From the IMG/VR virus record IMGVR_UViG_3300047562_004681, positions 1 through 26,167 of that record: 26,167 nt of DNA, one strand, 5' to 3'. Position numbers and translations under genes: made by a program. This DNA is from a virus. Shown piece by piece: positions 17,302 through 24,386 of the stretch. Position 1 is the stretch's first letter. Every line of letters begins with the position of its first letter. The notes under the pieces were generated by a model. The model had not been told where the DNA came from, ran no database searches, and saw only the letters and a list, made by a program, of their open reading frames with translations.

Positions 17302-17316
17302 CTTTTTAAGGAACCT

Positions 17317-17595
17317 ATGGCAAAGAAAAAATCTCGCATCGAAGAAATCAATGAAAAGCTTTTAGAGCATGTCGAGGCTATGGAAAATCTTTTCCCCCCT
17401 GAACTGCAAATGAATATTAACGTCATTGGCAGGGACGAGCAGGGAGTTGGATGTGAGTTTATAATCGGTCGAGATGGTCCATCTGAACTACTCGGAGTTA
17501 TCGAGCGAACCCTCAAGCGGGTATCTGCCCCAAATAAAGCTTCCGGGTTGAAAAAGAAGGCGGCACCTAGGTCAACAAAAAAGACTAAAAAGTAA
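17317..17595 (+). CDS. Small protein with basic tail, unknown function
   Basis: A 92-residue protein from ATG 17317, preceded by AAGGA at good spacing. An in-frame ATG at 17260 lacks a ribosome site and falls in the structured leader. The N-terminus is helical and charged (KKKSRIEEINEKLLEHVEAM), the middle has a beta-like part (INVIGRDEQGVGCEFIIGRDG), and the tail is strongly basic (KKKAAPRSTKKTKK), suggesting nucleic-acid or acidic-protein contact. In T4 the gene after 15 is the small terminase 16, but this protein is much shorter and I see no resemblance. Its last 11 bases overlap the end of the opposite-strand protease gene. Confidence 0.7.
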   Translation: MAKKKSRIEEINEKLLEHVEAMENLFPPELQMNINVIGRDEQGVGCEFIIGRDGPSELLGVIERTLKRVSAPNKASGLKKKAAPRSTKKTKK

Positions 17596-18853
17596 GTCGC
17601 CTCACCTTGCTCACGTTGGGGTTATCTTGAGCAACTGCCGAAATTGTAACTCTTCGGCGTCTGCCCGGACTTAATATAATTCTTCCTTTAGCTGATGTTA
17701 CACGAAGAAATGAGCGCCTATTCATTGTAATTTGCAATGTCCGATTTGCGAGTAACTCACTTGTTACTGAACGCAAAATAATTCTTATCTTACGCCGTTT
17801 AAATTTACTAATAGAAATTGTTGCGCCGTGGAGCGACGGTGGTACTGAGTCTACTCGAATGCACGAGCCAAATGCGTCAACAAATGCGTTAATCTCCCCT
17901 AAGCTATAGCCGCTAAATGTTGGATTACCAAAGCTAATTGACGGGTACATAAGACTTCCCGGAGCGTTCTGATCATGCCAAGCTCCCAAATTATGCCCAA
18001 GCTCATGAGCAAGTACTGTGTGGGTAACTGAAGCATATGATTGAGTCACGTTATAAGAATACGTTGGCGCACGGCAGACTACGCCAATGTATGCAATTCC
18101 TATCGTCGAGCCGTCTAAATCTTTGCCAGTAAATAGCACTTTAACATTTTCAGGTACGAGTGTCGTTGATTGCCGCCTAAATTCATTTAGTAATTGAGAT
18201 GGATTTGTTTCTGGTGACGTTTCCGAATAGTTTACCAATCGAGCCATCTCAAGTCTCATGTTCAATTGATTGGCATAAAACGCTTCAGCTGCGTTAATTG
18301 TGGCAGCAACCTGAGCATCAGAATTTGCACCATGCTGCATTTGCCATTCAGGATCTGTAAATGCCGCAATGGTTAATATTCTGGCGGTTTCAAAAGATGC
18401 AACAGACAATTCATTGATAACAGTGGCGTGAGTGTGCGCACCATCATGATCATTTCCACATGTTTTACCCTTTATCACCGAACTTGGAACGCTGTTTACT
18501 CGAACTCCAGATGAATTTACTTTAAGCCTAAACATCCTCTGCCGGCTTCTCCTTGAGCCCGTAATTTTACCCGGAAACTCATAGGTCCATTCATCGCCTG
18601 ATCGTACAGCGGCTAAGGGAAACGTTTTGGAATGGATTTTAACTCTTCCTTGATAGAACTGATGGGTCTTTGCAAAATTGAATCTTTTCTCACGCTCAAC
18701 TCGAACGTCAACTGTCCCCAACCCCCGCACTCGAAAAGTTTCGGCATAACTAAATTCAGTTAGGCAAAGTAAAAGTAAAGAGCATCTAAATACAATACGG
18801 AGATGTCTGTATATGATATTTGAAAGATTGTTCGCTGAAATGATTGAGACCAT
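17585..18853 (-). CDS. Secreted metzincin-type zinc metalloprotease
   Basis: A 422-residue protein. The zinc site HELGHNLGAWHD (first His at residue 283) fits HExxHxxGxxH/D, and SLMYPS about ten residues later fits the metzincin Met-turn, so it is a reprolysin-like protease. A signal peptide is likely: the hydrophobic stretch VFRCSLLLLCLTEFSYA precedes a plausible cleavage site after SYA, near residue 37. The catalytic domain has paired cysteines around it. The C-terminal 85 residues form a basic beta-rich domain (FKRRKIRIILRS). The only in-frame ATG start available overlaps the divergent gene at 18813 by 41 bases, and its ribosome site is poor. A secreted protease is rare in tailed phages. 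It could degrade surface or biofilm protein. Confidence 0.8.
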   Translation of the reverse strand: MVSIISANNLSNIIYRHLRIVFRCSLLLLCLTEFSYAETFRVRGLGTVDVRVEREKRFNFAKTHQFYQGRVKIHSKTFPLAAVRSGDEWTYEFPGKITGSRRSRQRMFRLKVNSSGVRVNSVPSSVIKGKTCGNDHDGAHTHATVINELSVASFETARILTIAAFTDPEWQMQHGANSDAQVAATINAAEAFYANQLNMRLEMARLVNYSETSPETNPSQLLNEFRRQSTTLVPENVKVLFTGKDLDGSTIGIAYIGVVCRAPTYSYNVTQSYASVTHTVLAHELGHNLGAWHDQNAPGSLMYPSISFGNPTFSGYSLGEINAFVDAFGSCIRVDSVPPSLHGATISISKFKRRKIRIILRSVTSELLANRTLQITMNRRSFLRVTSAKGRIILSPGRRRRVTISAVAQDNPNVSKVRRLTF

Positions 18854-19130
18854 AGCGGGTGAATTCTCCCAAACTCAAAAAAACTTTCTTAAATTTGTCT
18901 TAAAGCCGATTTACAGTGACAAACTTAAGACTACTTTACATGCTCATTCGCTACTTGAGCACGATCCTTTACAGGTGGCCGTAAAAGACAGCATCGAGCG
19001 GCGATTAAGAATGGAACTAAACCTTCTTCCTCCGAATCCAACCGCTGAGGAGTCCTCCAAAATAAACGAACTCCAGGCCAAATATAGAGAAAAGTGGAAA
19101 GCTCTTGCTCTTAACAAAGGCATCCATTAG
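18813..19130 (+). CDS. Hypothetical helical protein
   Basis: A 105-residue protein with GGAG about 10 bases before the ATG at 18813. A later ATG at 18840 is possible and would nearly remove the 41-base overlap with the opposite-strand protease gene. The sequence is mainly helical (FERLFAEMIETIAGEF, then LRMELNLLPPNPTAEESSKI, then NELQAKYREKWKALAL). No family is recognised. Confidence 0.6.
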   Translation: MIFERLFAEMIETIAGEFSQTQKNFLKFVLKPIYSDKLKTTLHAHSLLEHDPLQVAVKDSIERRLRMELNLLPPNPTAEESSKINELQAKYREKWKALALNKGIH

Positions 19131-19223
19131 TTTTAAGTTTACTCTAAAGTTCACATTCTCAGCCATTACTATTTTTGCATAAAGTAATTTTCGCCGTACG
19201 ATTTCATTTGATAAACTCACCTC

Positions 19224-19790
19224 ATGCACTATTATCGCATTGGACAACTACAGAAGCATCTGTATCTATATGTCGATACGAATTTCACGCATAAAGAGCC
19301 CGTGGGATTTATTCCGTGCGTTTGGTTTGGGCTGGTTTCTTACCCTTCACGTTCCTGGGGATGTAATCTTTTATTAGAAAACGGAGCAATTTATCGCAAC
19401 GTTCCCATAAGCGCCCTATCGTTTACTCCTAATGCTGAACCCTGGTCTCTCGAGCAGGCACAAGCCTACAATTGCTACAGTGACTCGTTTACCGTCATAG
19501 AGTATACATTCCTATCCGGATTGAAATGTGCCGTTAAAATTGATTCTAAGGCACTTATTGGTCATTACTTATTTACTGTAGCGCCTACACATGATGGATT
19601 CTCGCATGAGCCTGAGCAAAATAAAGAATTGCTCTTTATTAGATTAAATAATGGCCGATTAACCGTACAGCCGACAAATCACATTAAAATTGAGGACGTT
19701 AGCTTCACTGAAAAGTTTAATGGCGATTTAAGCTTGCCAAAGGGATTAAAAGGTCAAAAGGAAATATATCAAGCAGACGAGGGAAAATGA
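19224..19790 (+). CDS. Conserved phage protein of unknown function
   Basis: A 188-residue protein. The phrases CVWFGLVSYPSRSWGCNLLL and ENGAIYRNVPISALSF resemble a conserved hypothetical protein that I associate with T4-like phages of aquatic bacteria. That recollection is not checked. The rest is beta-rich with a conserved-looking aromatic pattern (LEQAQAYNCYSD). No catalytic motif, signal peptide or membrane segment is seen. The ATG at 19224 follows 93 bases of AT-rich DNA with no late promoter box. Confidence 0.75.
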   Translation: MHYYRIGQLQKHLYLYVDTNFTHKEPVGFIPCVWFGLVSYPSRSWGCNLLLENGAIYRNVPISALSFTPNAEPWSLEQAQAYNCYSDSFTVIEYTFLSGLKCAVKIDSKALIGHYLFTVAPTHDGFSHEPEQNKELLFIRLNNGRLTVQPTNHIKIEDVSFTEKFNGDLSLPKGLKGQKEIYQADEGK

Positions 19791-19833
19791 AAAATTTGTA
19801 GACCTGAAGGTTTGAAAAAGAGATAATGAAAGT

Positions 19834-20097
19834 ATGAAAACGTTTTACAAATACATCAGAGGGTATGAAATAGATAAAAATGGAACTCGAGTGTGGTTTT
19901 ATAAAAAATTAAAGGCCACCACAAAACGGTCTCTCACTCAGAAATATCAAAGCCTCATTTCAACTCTGAAGACTAAAAGTCACCCATTTGCCATTAAACA
20001 AACAGTGACGTACAGCAAAAAAGATGGCAATTTGGCAGTCATTTCATACAAAGGATTTCCCGAAGGACTAGGCAATAACGTATTTTACTGGACATAA
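19834..20097 (+). CDS. Small hypothetical protein
   Basis: An 87-residue basic protein (KTFYKYIRGYEIDKNGTRVW, then LKATTKRSLTQKYQSLIS). It follows the previous gene by 43 bases and precedes the next by 5, so it is probably co-transcribed. The upstream bases contain GAGATAATGAAAG, a modest ribosome site. Aromatic and basic residues in a compact beta-like pattern could suit nucleic-acid binding, but no family is recognised. Confidence 0.6.
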   Translation: MKTFYKYIRGYEIDKNGTRVWFYKKLKATTKRSLTQKYQSLISTLKTKSHPFAIKQTVTYSKKDGNLAVISYKGFPEGLGNNVFYWT

Positions 20098-20102
20098 AGC
20101 AT

Positions 20103-20663
20103 ATGAATATCTTTTATCTGCACAATGACCCCGAAATCTGCGCCCAATATCATGTCGATAAACACGTTGTGAAGATGATTCTCGAATATGCACAGCTCCT
20201 ATCAACAGCCCACAGAGTCTTAGATGGAACGCAAACTGATGCCATATCTGACAAGGGTAGAAAGAAAACTCTCTATGTTCTGTCAGATGAGAGGGATTCT
20301 CACCTCTATCAAGCCACACACATAAACCACCCAAGTGCCAAATGGACCAGGCATTCAGCGCAAAACTATCAGTGGCTTTATAAAATGTGGCTCGCATTAA
20401 TGGAGGAGTACACATTTAGATACGGCAAAGTTCACACATGCGAAAAGCTCAAAGTGGCCTTAGCCAATACCCCAAACAATATTCCCACAAATGATTTTAC
20501 ATCTCCTTGGAGAGCTATGCCGGATGAGTTCAAAGTTCCAAGAACGGTCAAAGATTACACGATTCAATCGTATCGAGCGTATTATAATGGCTCAAAGTCC
20601 CACATGTTTAAGTGGAAAAATCGAGCCGCACCTGAGTGGATAGCCTATGAACAAGCAGTGTAA
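20103..20663 (+). CDS. Conserved phage protein, DKHVVKM family
   Basis: A 186-residue protein. The opening (MNIFYLHNDPEICAQYH, then DKHVVKMILEYAQLLSTAHR) and the segments HINHPSAKWTRHSAQNYQWL and RAMPDEFK are typical of a widespread phage protein family. Database entries in this family are sometimes named pyrimidine dimer glycosylase, but I see no resemblance to T4 DenV and treat the function as unknown. Conserved His, Lys and Trp residues suggest an enzyme or nucleotide-binding role. It sits with dCMP deaminase and a zinc-cluster protein, so a nucleic-acid role is plausible. Confidence 0.8.
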   Translation: MNIFYLHNDPEICAQYHVDKHVVKMILEYAQLLSTAHRVLDGTQTDAISDKGRKKTLYVLSDERDSHLYQATHINHPSAKWTRHSAQNYQWLYKMWLALMEEYTFRYGKVHTCEKLKVALANTPNNIPTNDFTSPWRAMPDEFKVPRTVKDYTIQSYRAYYNGSKSHMFKWKNRAAPEWIAYEQAV

Positions 20664-20985
20664 ATGTTGTTATCAATATAAAATACTTTCAGAATTTCAC
20701 AAAGATGCCTCAAAGCCGGATGGTACAAGGATTTACTGCAAATCTTGCCAACTTTCAAAACTTCAATCATACCGAGAAAGTAATAGAGCAAAGAATCAAG
20801 ATCGTGACCCTTACAACAAGTACGAAAGATTGTTTAAGAGATGCACACACTGCAAAGAGGAGTTAACCGTATTTCAATTTCGCAAAAATCCAAATTTCCC
20901 CGACGGTCTAGCCTGCGAGTGTGATAAGTGCCACAAGGAATACTCAAAACAATATCGAGCAAAAGCTAAATCAAAATGTGCCTAA
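20647..20985 (+). CDS. Double zinc-cluster protein
   Basis: A 112-residue protein overlapping the previous gene by 17 bases. It holds two similar Cys4 units. The first pairs CKCC near the start with YCKSC about 25 residues on. The second pairs RCTHC with CECDKC. Each unit has the phage pattern C-x2-C, then F-K/R-K-D/N-x-x-PDG, then C-x2-C followed by a basic tail. This matches the zinc-binding part of HNH and endonuclease VII-like proteins, but no catalytic HNH part is present. It is probably a DNA- or RNA-binding protein. The repeat arrangement indicates internal duplication. Confidence 0.7.
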   Translation: MNKQCKCCYQYKILSEFHKDASKPDGTRIYCKSCQLSKLQSYRESNRAKNQDRDPYNKYERLFKRCTHCKEELTVFQFRKNPNFPDGLACECDKCHKEYSKQYRAKAKSKCA

Positions 20986-21003
20986 GCCGGGCAGTTAAAA
21001 TGT

Positions 21004-21489
21004 ATGAAAATTAACTCTGACCAATTCTTCATGAGCGTTGCAATCTTAAGCTCTCATAGAAGCAAGGATAAAACTCAAGTAGGAGCCTGTATAGTAAGCG
21101 AGGACAAGCGAATTATTGGTGTCGGATGGAATGGTATGCCCAAAACAATTCAAGGCGTACAGAACGATGATGTCTTTCCCTGGGGCAAAGAGTCTGACAA
21201 TCCACTAGAAAACAAGTACATGTACATAATTCATGCTGAGCCCAACGCAATTTACCACGCCTCAGAATCTGTTAAAAACTGCACCATGTATCTAAATTGG
21301 TTCCCCTGCGCTGAGTGCGCAAAGGCAATAGTCCAGTCAGGTATAAAGAGATTGATATATTTAAAACATGCTCCAACGGATAGATATCAAGTCTCCATGG
21401 AAGGCGCAAAAAAGATATTAACTCTAGGTGGAGTTGATGTTGTTGAGTACGCCTCGAATAAACATGATTTAGTTATTAAGTTTGAGTAA
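21004..21489 (+). CDS. dCMP deaminase
   Basis: A 161-residue protein of the cytidine/deoxycytidylate deaminase family. Zinc ligands and catalytic residue are visible as HAEPNAI (His77, Glu79) and PCAECA (Cys102, Cys105), and the substrate region GVGWNGMP lies before them. It converts dCMP to dUMP, feeding dTMP synthesis during phage replication, as Cd does in T4. Length is slightly below T4 Cd (about 190). The start ATG lacks a clear Shine-Dalgarno. An ATG four bases earlier is in another frame. It is followed by 34 bases and a late promoter that belongs to the next gene. Confidence 0.9.
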   Translation: MKINSDQFFMSVAILSSHRSKDKTQVGACIVSEDKRIIGVGWNGMPKTIQGVQNDDVFPWGKESDNPLENKYMYIIHAEPNAIYHASESVKNCTMYLNWFPCAECAKAIVQSGIKRLIYLKHAPTDRYQVSMEGAKKILTLGGVDVVEYASNKHDLVIKFE

Positions 21490-21508
21490 AACCTTAACCA
21501 AGTCCACA

Positions 21509-21516
21509 CATAAATA
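21509..21516 (+). promoter_or_regulatory. Late promoter abutting gene 21524
   Basis: CATAAATA ends only 7 bases before the ATG at 21524. The expected transcription start (about 6 bases after the box) falls at 21522, so the message would be almost leaderless. Confidence 0.5.
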
Positions 21517-21523
21517 GTATTTC

Positions 21524-21922
21524 ATGAGCAGACATAAACAATCAGAAATAGAAGCCCTCGCCTCCGCAATTGGAGAAGTCATATCGAGCACTCCTTCATC
21601 CTCAGAGAGTCTACTTTGTGAAGAGGCCAAAGCTTCCGAGCAAAAAGATGACGAAATCTTAGTTCATAAAGCTCATGGGAATCGCCACCTCGTTATGAAA
21701 GGAAAAAAGGTCGGCGGACTATTAGGACATATCGACCGTATTCCAAATGTTAACCTAGATGATATGAGTAGCAGCCCAGAAACCGACGGGCATCATGCTT
21801 ATGGCCTAGAATGGAAAACCGGAAAGAGTGGTATTCCAAAAGAAAGGCAAAGAAGATTAGGTCAGTTCCCCTCTCATGAAGAGGCAGTTGCCGCAATCAA
21901 AAAGTTTCACAAACTCCCATAA
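21524..21922 (+). CDS. Late protein with putative capsid-targeting leader
   Basis: A 132-residue protein. The N-terminus (MSRHKQSEIEALASAIGEV) resembles the leaders of the proteins at 24970 and 25314. It has possible prohead-protease sites I-G-E after residue 18 and L-C-E after residue 33. After a Ser-rich linker comes a small domain ending FPSHEEAVAAIKKFHKLP, which resembles the end of the protein at 25314 (SDEHEAINKLKAHHNLP). No enzyme motif is seen. A late promoter overlaps its start. It is proposed to be an internal head protein, by analogy with T4 IP proteins. Confidence 0.7.
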   Translation: MSRHKQSEIEALASAIGEVISSTPSSSESLLCEEAKASEQKDDEILVHKAHGNRHLVMKGKKVGGLLGHIDRIPNVNLDDMSSSPETDGHHAYGLEWKTGKSGIPKERQRRLGQFPSHEEAVAAIKKFHKLP

Positions 21923-21936
21923 TTCAAACAAGAGCT

Positions 21937-22428
21937 ATGATTACTTTCCTTGAGTATATCCAGCTCTTTGAATCAGATTCCCCTCTAGTTCTCTATCATG
22001 GTGGAAGGGGATACGTTTCTAAGCCTAATCTAAAGCGTACACAACGAACGGACAGAGGAGTGTATGGCAAAGGATTTTATGCCACCACCGACCCTCAATC
22101 AGCTGCCTTCTATGGTCCAAAGGTAAGCCAATACGAAGTCTCTAAAACTGCCAAAGTATTCTCAACCTCATTTGACCCAAGAGAAGCCAATAGCTCACAG
22201 GTAAATGATGTCATATCTCACCATAAATCTTTAAATCCAAACTTAACAGATTCAGACCTGGAAGATATTAAAACAAATCATTCAAGTTGGAACAAAGCTG
22301 TAAACGATTACGCTGACCATCACAAGTTTGATATGATTCATCTCTCACAGAAACATTACAATCCTGAGATTGTGGTCAAGAATCCAAAGGCATTGCGCTT
22401 CGTTGGTAAACACAAAAGCTCCAAATAA
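21937..22428 (+). CDS. Putative ADP-ribosyltransferase with capsid-targeting-like leader
   Basis: A 163-residue protein with AAGAG before the ATG. Residues 19-60 read like the start of an H-Y-E type ADP-ribosyltransferase: LYHGG (His21), then GVYGKGFYATTD (Tyr48), then AAFYG. Near the C-terminus NPEIVVKNPKAL supplies a candidate glutamate, Glu144. Small toxin and phage ARTs share this layout. T4 encodes Alt, ModA and ModB, which ADP-ribosylate host RNA polymerase and ribosomal proteins. The first twelve residues MITFLEYIQLFE end in L-F-E, fitting the (L/I)-x-E cleavage rule of T4 prohead protease, so it may be packaged like Alt. Function and target are inference. Confidence 0.65.
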   Translation: MITFLEYIQLFESDSPLVLYHGGRGYVSKPNLKRTQRTDRGVYGKGFYATTDPQSAAFYGPKVSQYEVSKTAKVFSTSFDPREANSSQVNDVISHHKSLNPNLTDSDLEDIKTNHSSWNKAVNDYADHHKFDMIHLSQKHYNPEIVVKNPKALRFVGKHKSSK

Positions 22429-22490
22429 AATGTTTCAAACATGTTCTAAAGTAATGCTCAAGCGCATCTTTGAACTGTTAACATATTTGA

Positions 22491-22676
22491 ATGAAGTCTC
22501 CTAACGAACAACTCTCCGATGCTGAGCGTGTAAAAAAGCTTGAAGCTATCATTGCAAAAATCTCATCTGCCAAATCTTTAAAAGAGGTAAGGTCAATTCT
22601 CGGACTTGATTCTGATACCAATTCGTCTCCAGTATTGAGATTGAGTTCCAATTCTCTAGTGTTCAAAAGGCGATAA
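22491..22676 (+). CDS. Small hypothetical helical protein
   Basis: A 61-residue protein, charged and helix-prone (SDAERVKKLEAIIAKISS, then LKEVRSILGLDSD), with a basic end. No clear ribosome site and no late promoter box lie upstream. A perfect 6-1-6 palindrome, ATGTTTCAAACAT, occurs about 55 bases before the start. The composition looks protein-like but the gene is unproven. Confidence 0.45.
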   Translation: MKSPNEQLSDAERVKKLEAIIAKISSAKSLKEVRSILGLDSDTNSSPVLRLSSNSLVFKRR

Positions 22677-22971
22677 AGGGCAAATTCTCATACTCGCAAC
22701 GGCGAAAAATGAGAAAAATGTGAAAGATCCGGACTCGTCGTCGATTTTGAACTTTGATTCCCCCCTCCGCCGTGGCGAAAACGGAAATTTTTTCAGTTTG
22801 TCAAGATTTTAATTTGAGCGAGTGAAAATATCAGAAATGCGATATGAAATCCTGCGCCTCGGCGCAAAGTTCATTCGAGCGAGTGAAGGGACTTGATCAA
22901 TTTCAATTTTGATATTGAGAAAAGCTCCTCTTCAATTTTGAAATTGATCAGCAGATTCCCATCTTCCTGAG
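22677..22971. other. Structured non-coding region between convergent genes
   Basis: About 295 bases with no convincing gene. It contains two copies of GAGCGAGTGAA (22816-22826 and 22877-22887), a compact GC hairpin TGCGC-CTCG-GCGCA (22853-22866), and a 13-bp perfect inverted repeat at 22894-22950. Short C- and T-rich runs occur, but no standard terminator T tract follows the hairpins on either strand. It lies between a plus-strand gene and the end of the minus-strand cluster. Confidence 0.6.
22894..22950. repeat. 13-bp perfect inverted repeat with 31-base spacer
   Basis: TGATCAATTTCAA (22894-22906) and TTGAAATTGATCA (22938-22950) are exact reverse complements. The spacer can form a small inner pairing (ATTGA with TCAAT). 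It lies 22 bases past the stop of the minus-strand gene at 22972, so it could act as a transcript-end hairpin for that gene, though a T tract is lacking. Confidence 0.7.
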
Positions 22972-23481
22972 TTAGAAAGTTGAATCGTACGATTGCTTGT
23001 AGCCGGCGTTAGTCAAATGATCAATGAATCTGATCTCTGCACTATCCTGGGAGAATGTTTTAAACACTGACTCGGATGGAATTCTGACATAGTTCTCTCC
23101 ATTGGTGAGAAGCTGTCCGTGGTCCTGGGCTCGATAGTCCAAAGATCTGAACTGTGCGTAGTAAGCCTTGTTAGCGGTCTCGATATTAACGCCGATGCGA
23201 TTTTGAATCTTCCACTCAAGAGCCTTATTCGCATGAGCGAGTTTCTGCTCCTCTTGCAGCTTGATAGCCTCAGCCTCTTGCTTGATAGCCCTAGCTGATT
23301 TAGGTCGATTAGTACGGCTCATGAGGACGCTAGCGCAATCAACTCCGACTCGGATGATCTCTAGGGTGGACTCGCCATTCTCGAAGACCTCGAGGGCAAC
23401 AGTGCGCTTTAAACCTTTACGACCGCAGCAGTCACATTCTGTCTGGTCGTCTGAGATGCCTTTGATTGTGTATGTATTCAT
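22972..23481 (-). CDS. Phage zinc-finger-like protein, early/middle cluster
   Basis: A 169-residue protein with a good ribosome site (AAGGTAGGTG before the ATG). Near the N-terminus C-D-C-C-G (Cys16, Cys19) followed by LKRTVALEV, and later VGVDCASVL, follow a phage/plasmid family with the pattern CxxCG, then L-x-TVAL, then G-x-x-C-A. The family appears to bind zinc and its function is unknown to me. A long Lys/Glu/Gln-rich helix follows (AIKQEAEAIKLQEEQKLA). It is served by its own promoter (23500-23527) and separated from the upstream minus-strand genes by a terminator. Confidence 0.75.
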   Translation of the reverse strand: MNTYTIKGISDDQTECDCCGRKGLKRTVALEVFENGESTLEIIRVGVDCASVLMSRTNRPKSARAIKQEAEAIKLQEEQKLAHANKALEWKIQNRIGVNIETANKAYYAQFRSLDYRAQDHGQLLTNGENYVRIPSESVFKTFSQDSAEIRFIDHLTNAGYKQSYDSTF

Positions 23482-23499
23482 ATATCACCTACCTTCTAG

Positions 23500-23527
23500 T
23501 ATATAGTATCGGCGGACTTCAAACAAA
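23500..23527 (-). promoter_or_regulatory. Early/middle-type promoter, box copy 1
   Basis: On the minus strand, TTTGTTTGAAGT (23527-23516), ten bases, then TATATA (23505-23500). The same box and the same 10-base spacing to a TATAT sequence occur at 24414-24387. Overlapping sigma-70-like elements TTGTTT and TATACT with 17 bases between are also present. The box lies within a near-perfect palindrome (23518-23542), TTCAAACAA...TTGTTTGAA, which could be an operator. Confidence 0.55.
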
Positions 23528-23540
23528 CTTTAGTTGTTTG

Positions 23541-23582
23541 AAAGAAAAAAAGCCTAAGCTATATGTTTCAATAACTTAGGCT
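23541..23582 (-). terminator. Rho-independent terminator of the minus-strand cluster
   Basis: On the minus strand, AGCCTAAG and CTTAGGCT form an 8-bp perfect stem (23551-23558 with 23575-23582) around a 16-base loop, followed directly by TTTTTTTCTTT. It ends the transcript of the genes between 24351 and 23603 and insulates the promoter of the next gene. Confidence 0.85.
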
Positions 23583-23602
23583 CTAAGGTAGTGATGTGAG
23601 GA

Positions 23603-23860
23603 TTAAGCGGCCCTGACCGGAACAAAAAGAACTGGAAGTCCAACCTCAGAGAAGGCAGTCTGGAACCTGGTTTTAAGCTCCTCTGTGACCTCCAGAGCGG
23701 GGACATAGAGATTGTCGGGGAATGAGTTGTTTCGAGGATCATCTCCCAGGAAATACGATTTTAGAGGGTACTTGCGGGAAAGCCTAGCGAGAGTCTTAAT
23801 CTCGGAATCTTTCAATCTGTTAACGTGCTCAGGATTAAATGCGATAACTGTTTTTTTCAT
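23603..23860 (-). CDS. Small hypothetical early/middle protein
   Basis: An 85-residue protein with a strong ribosome site (AAAGGTGGTG) before the ATG. It has a helical start (NPEHVNRLKDSEIKTLARLS), a middle with FLGDDPRNNSFP, and an alternating end (VGLPVLFVPVRAA). No family is recognised. It starts 15 bases after the 58-residue gene and ends 21 bases before the terminator stem, so it is the last gene of the unit. Confidence 0.7.
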   Translation of the reverse strand: MKKTVIAFNPEHVNRLKDSEIKTLARLSRKYPLKSYFLGDDPRNNSFPDNLYVPALEVTEELKTRFQTAFSEVGLPVLFVPVRAA

Positions 23861-23874
23861 GACACCACCTTTGT

Positions 23875-24051
23875 TTATTTAACTAACCCTGGCTCCAACG
23901 CCTCAACCATCTCTTCCAAAACCTGCTCAGCGGTCTGAAGGGACTTCTTGTACGAGGGAGCGTGATACGAAGCCTGACGAGCCCTCTCCGAGGTAATCAA
24001 CCTCAAAGCCGTCATCATTGCCTCAACTTTCATTTCCTTGCTCATTTCCAT
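23875..24051 (-). CDS. 58-residue hypothetical protein
   Basis: A short open frame: it begins MEMSKEMKVEAMMTALRLIT, continues with a helical middle (RQASYHAPSYKKSL, then TAEQVLEEMVEALEPG) and stops with LVK. AGGT lies 7 bases before the ATG. A second ATG two codons later is also usable. It sits 9 bases after the upstream gene's stop and 15 before the next start, exactly filling the gap in a compact unit, which supports it as real. It is amphipathic and helical, with no family recognised. Confidence 0.7.
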   Translation of the reverse strand: MEMSKEMKVEAMMTALRLITSERARQASYHAPSYKKSLQTAEQVLEEMVEALEPGLVK

Positions 24052-24060
24052 AGCATTTAC

Positions 24061-24351
24061 CTATTTCAAATGTTTAAATGTTTCGTTTATGATATCTGGA
24101 TTTAAAACTCTAAACTGATTAGGTCTTTTAGAACCAGTGAATTCAATCAAGTGAGGGCGGAATGTAGTACCCTTCCCGGTCTCATTGAAGTAGAGGTTCC
24201 TAAGCCATTCTAGTTTACACTTAATCAAGCTATTTGCCTCGAACCATATTTCGTGCTTATTCTCGTCAAATTGCAGGTTGCCCTTAGTAGATTGCAATAG
24301 TCGATTACTCTTATCCTTCGTTACCAATAGTGCAAACTTTTTATGTCTCAT
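24061..24351 (-). CDS. Small basic hypothetical protein, first gene of minus-strand unit
   Basis: A 96-residue protein with AAGGAA before the ATG at good spacing. It is basic and probably beta-rich (MRHKKFALLVTKDKSNRLL, then HEIWFEANSLIKCKLEWL). No family is recognised. A box promoter (24387-24414) lies about 40-60 bases upstream. The next two genes follow at 9 and 15 bases, so the three form one operon ended by the terminator at 23541-23582. Confidence 0.7.
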   Translation of the reverse strand: MRHKKFALLVTKDKSNRLLQSTKGNLQFDENKHEIWFEANSLIKCKLEWLRNLYFNETGKGTTFRPHLIEFTGSKRPNQFRVLNPDIINETFKHLK

Positions 24352-24386
24352 ATTTGAGTTCCTTTATCTAACTCTTTCCGCCTACA

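Noticed and set aside
17260-17316. Upstream start for the small protein at 17317
   Set aside because: It lies in the structured leader with no ribosome site, while the ATG at 17317 has AAGGA at good spacing.
20103-20663. Naming the protein pyrimidine dimer DNA glycosylase
   Set aside because: That name is used for some relatives, but no resemblance to DenV motifs is seen here, so the function is left unknown.
22429-22443. ATGTTTCAAACAT palindrome as an operator
   Set aside because: A single short palindrome in AT-rich DNA, with no second copy, is not enough to call a site.
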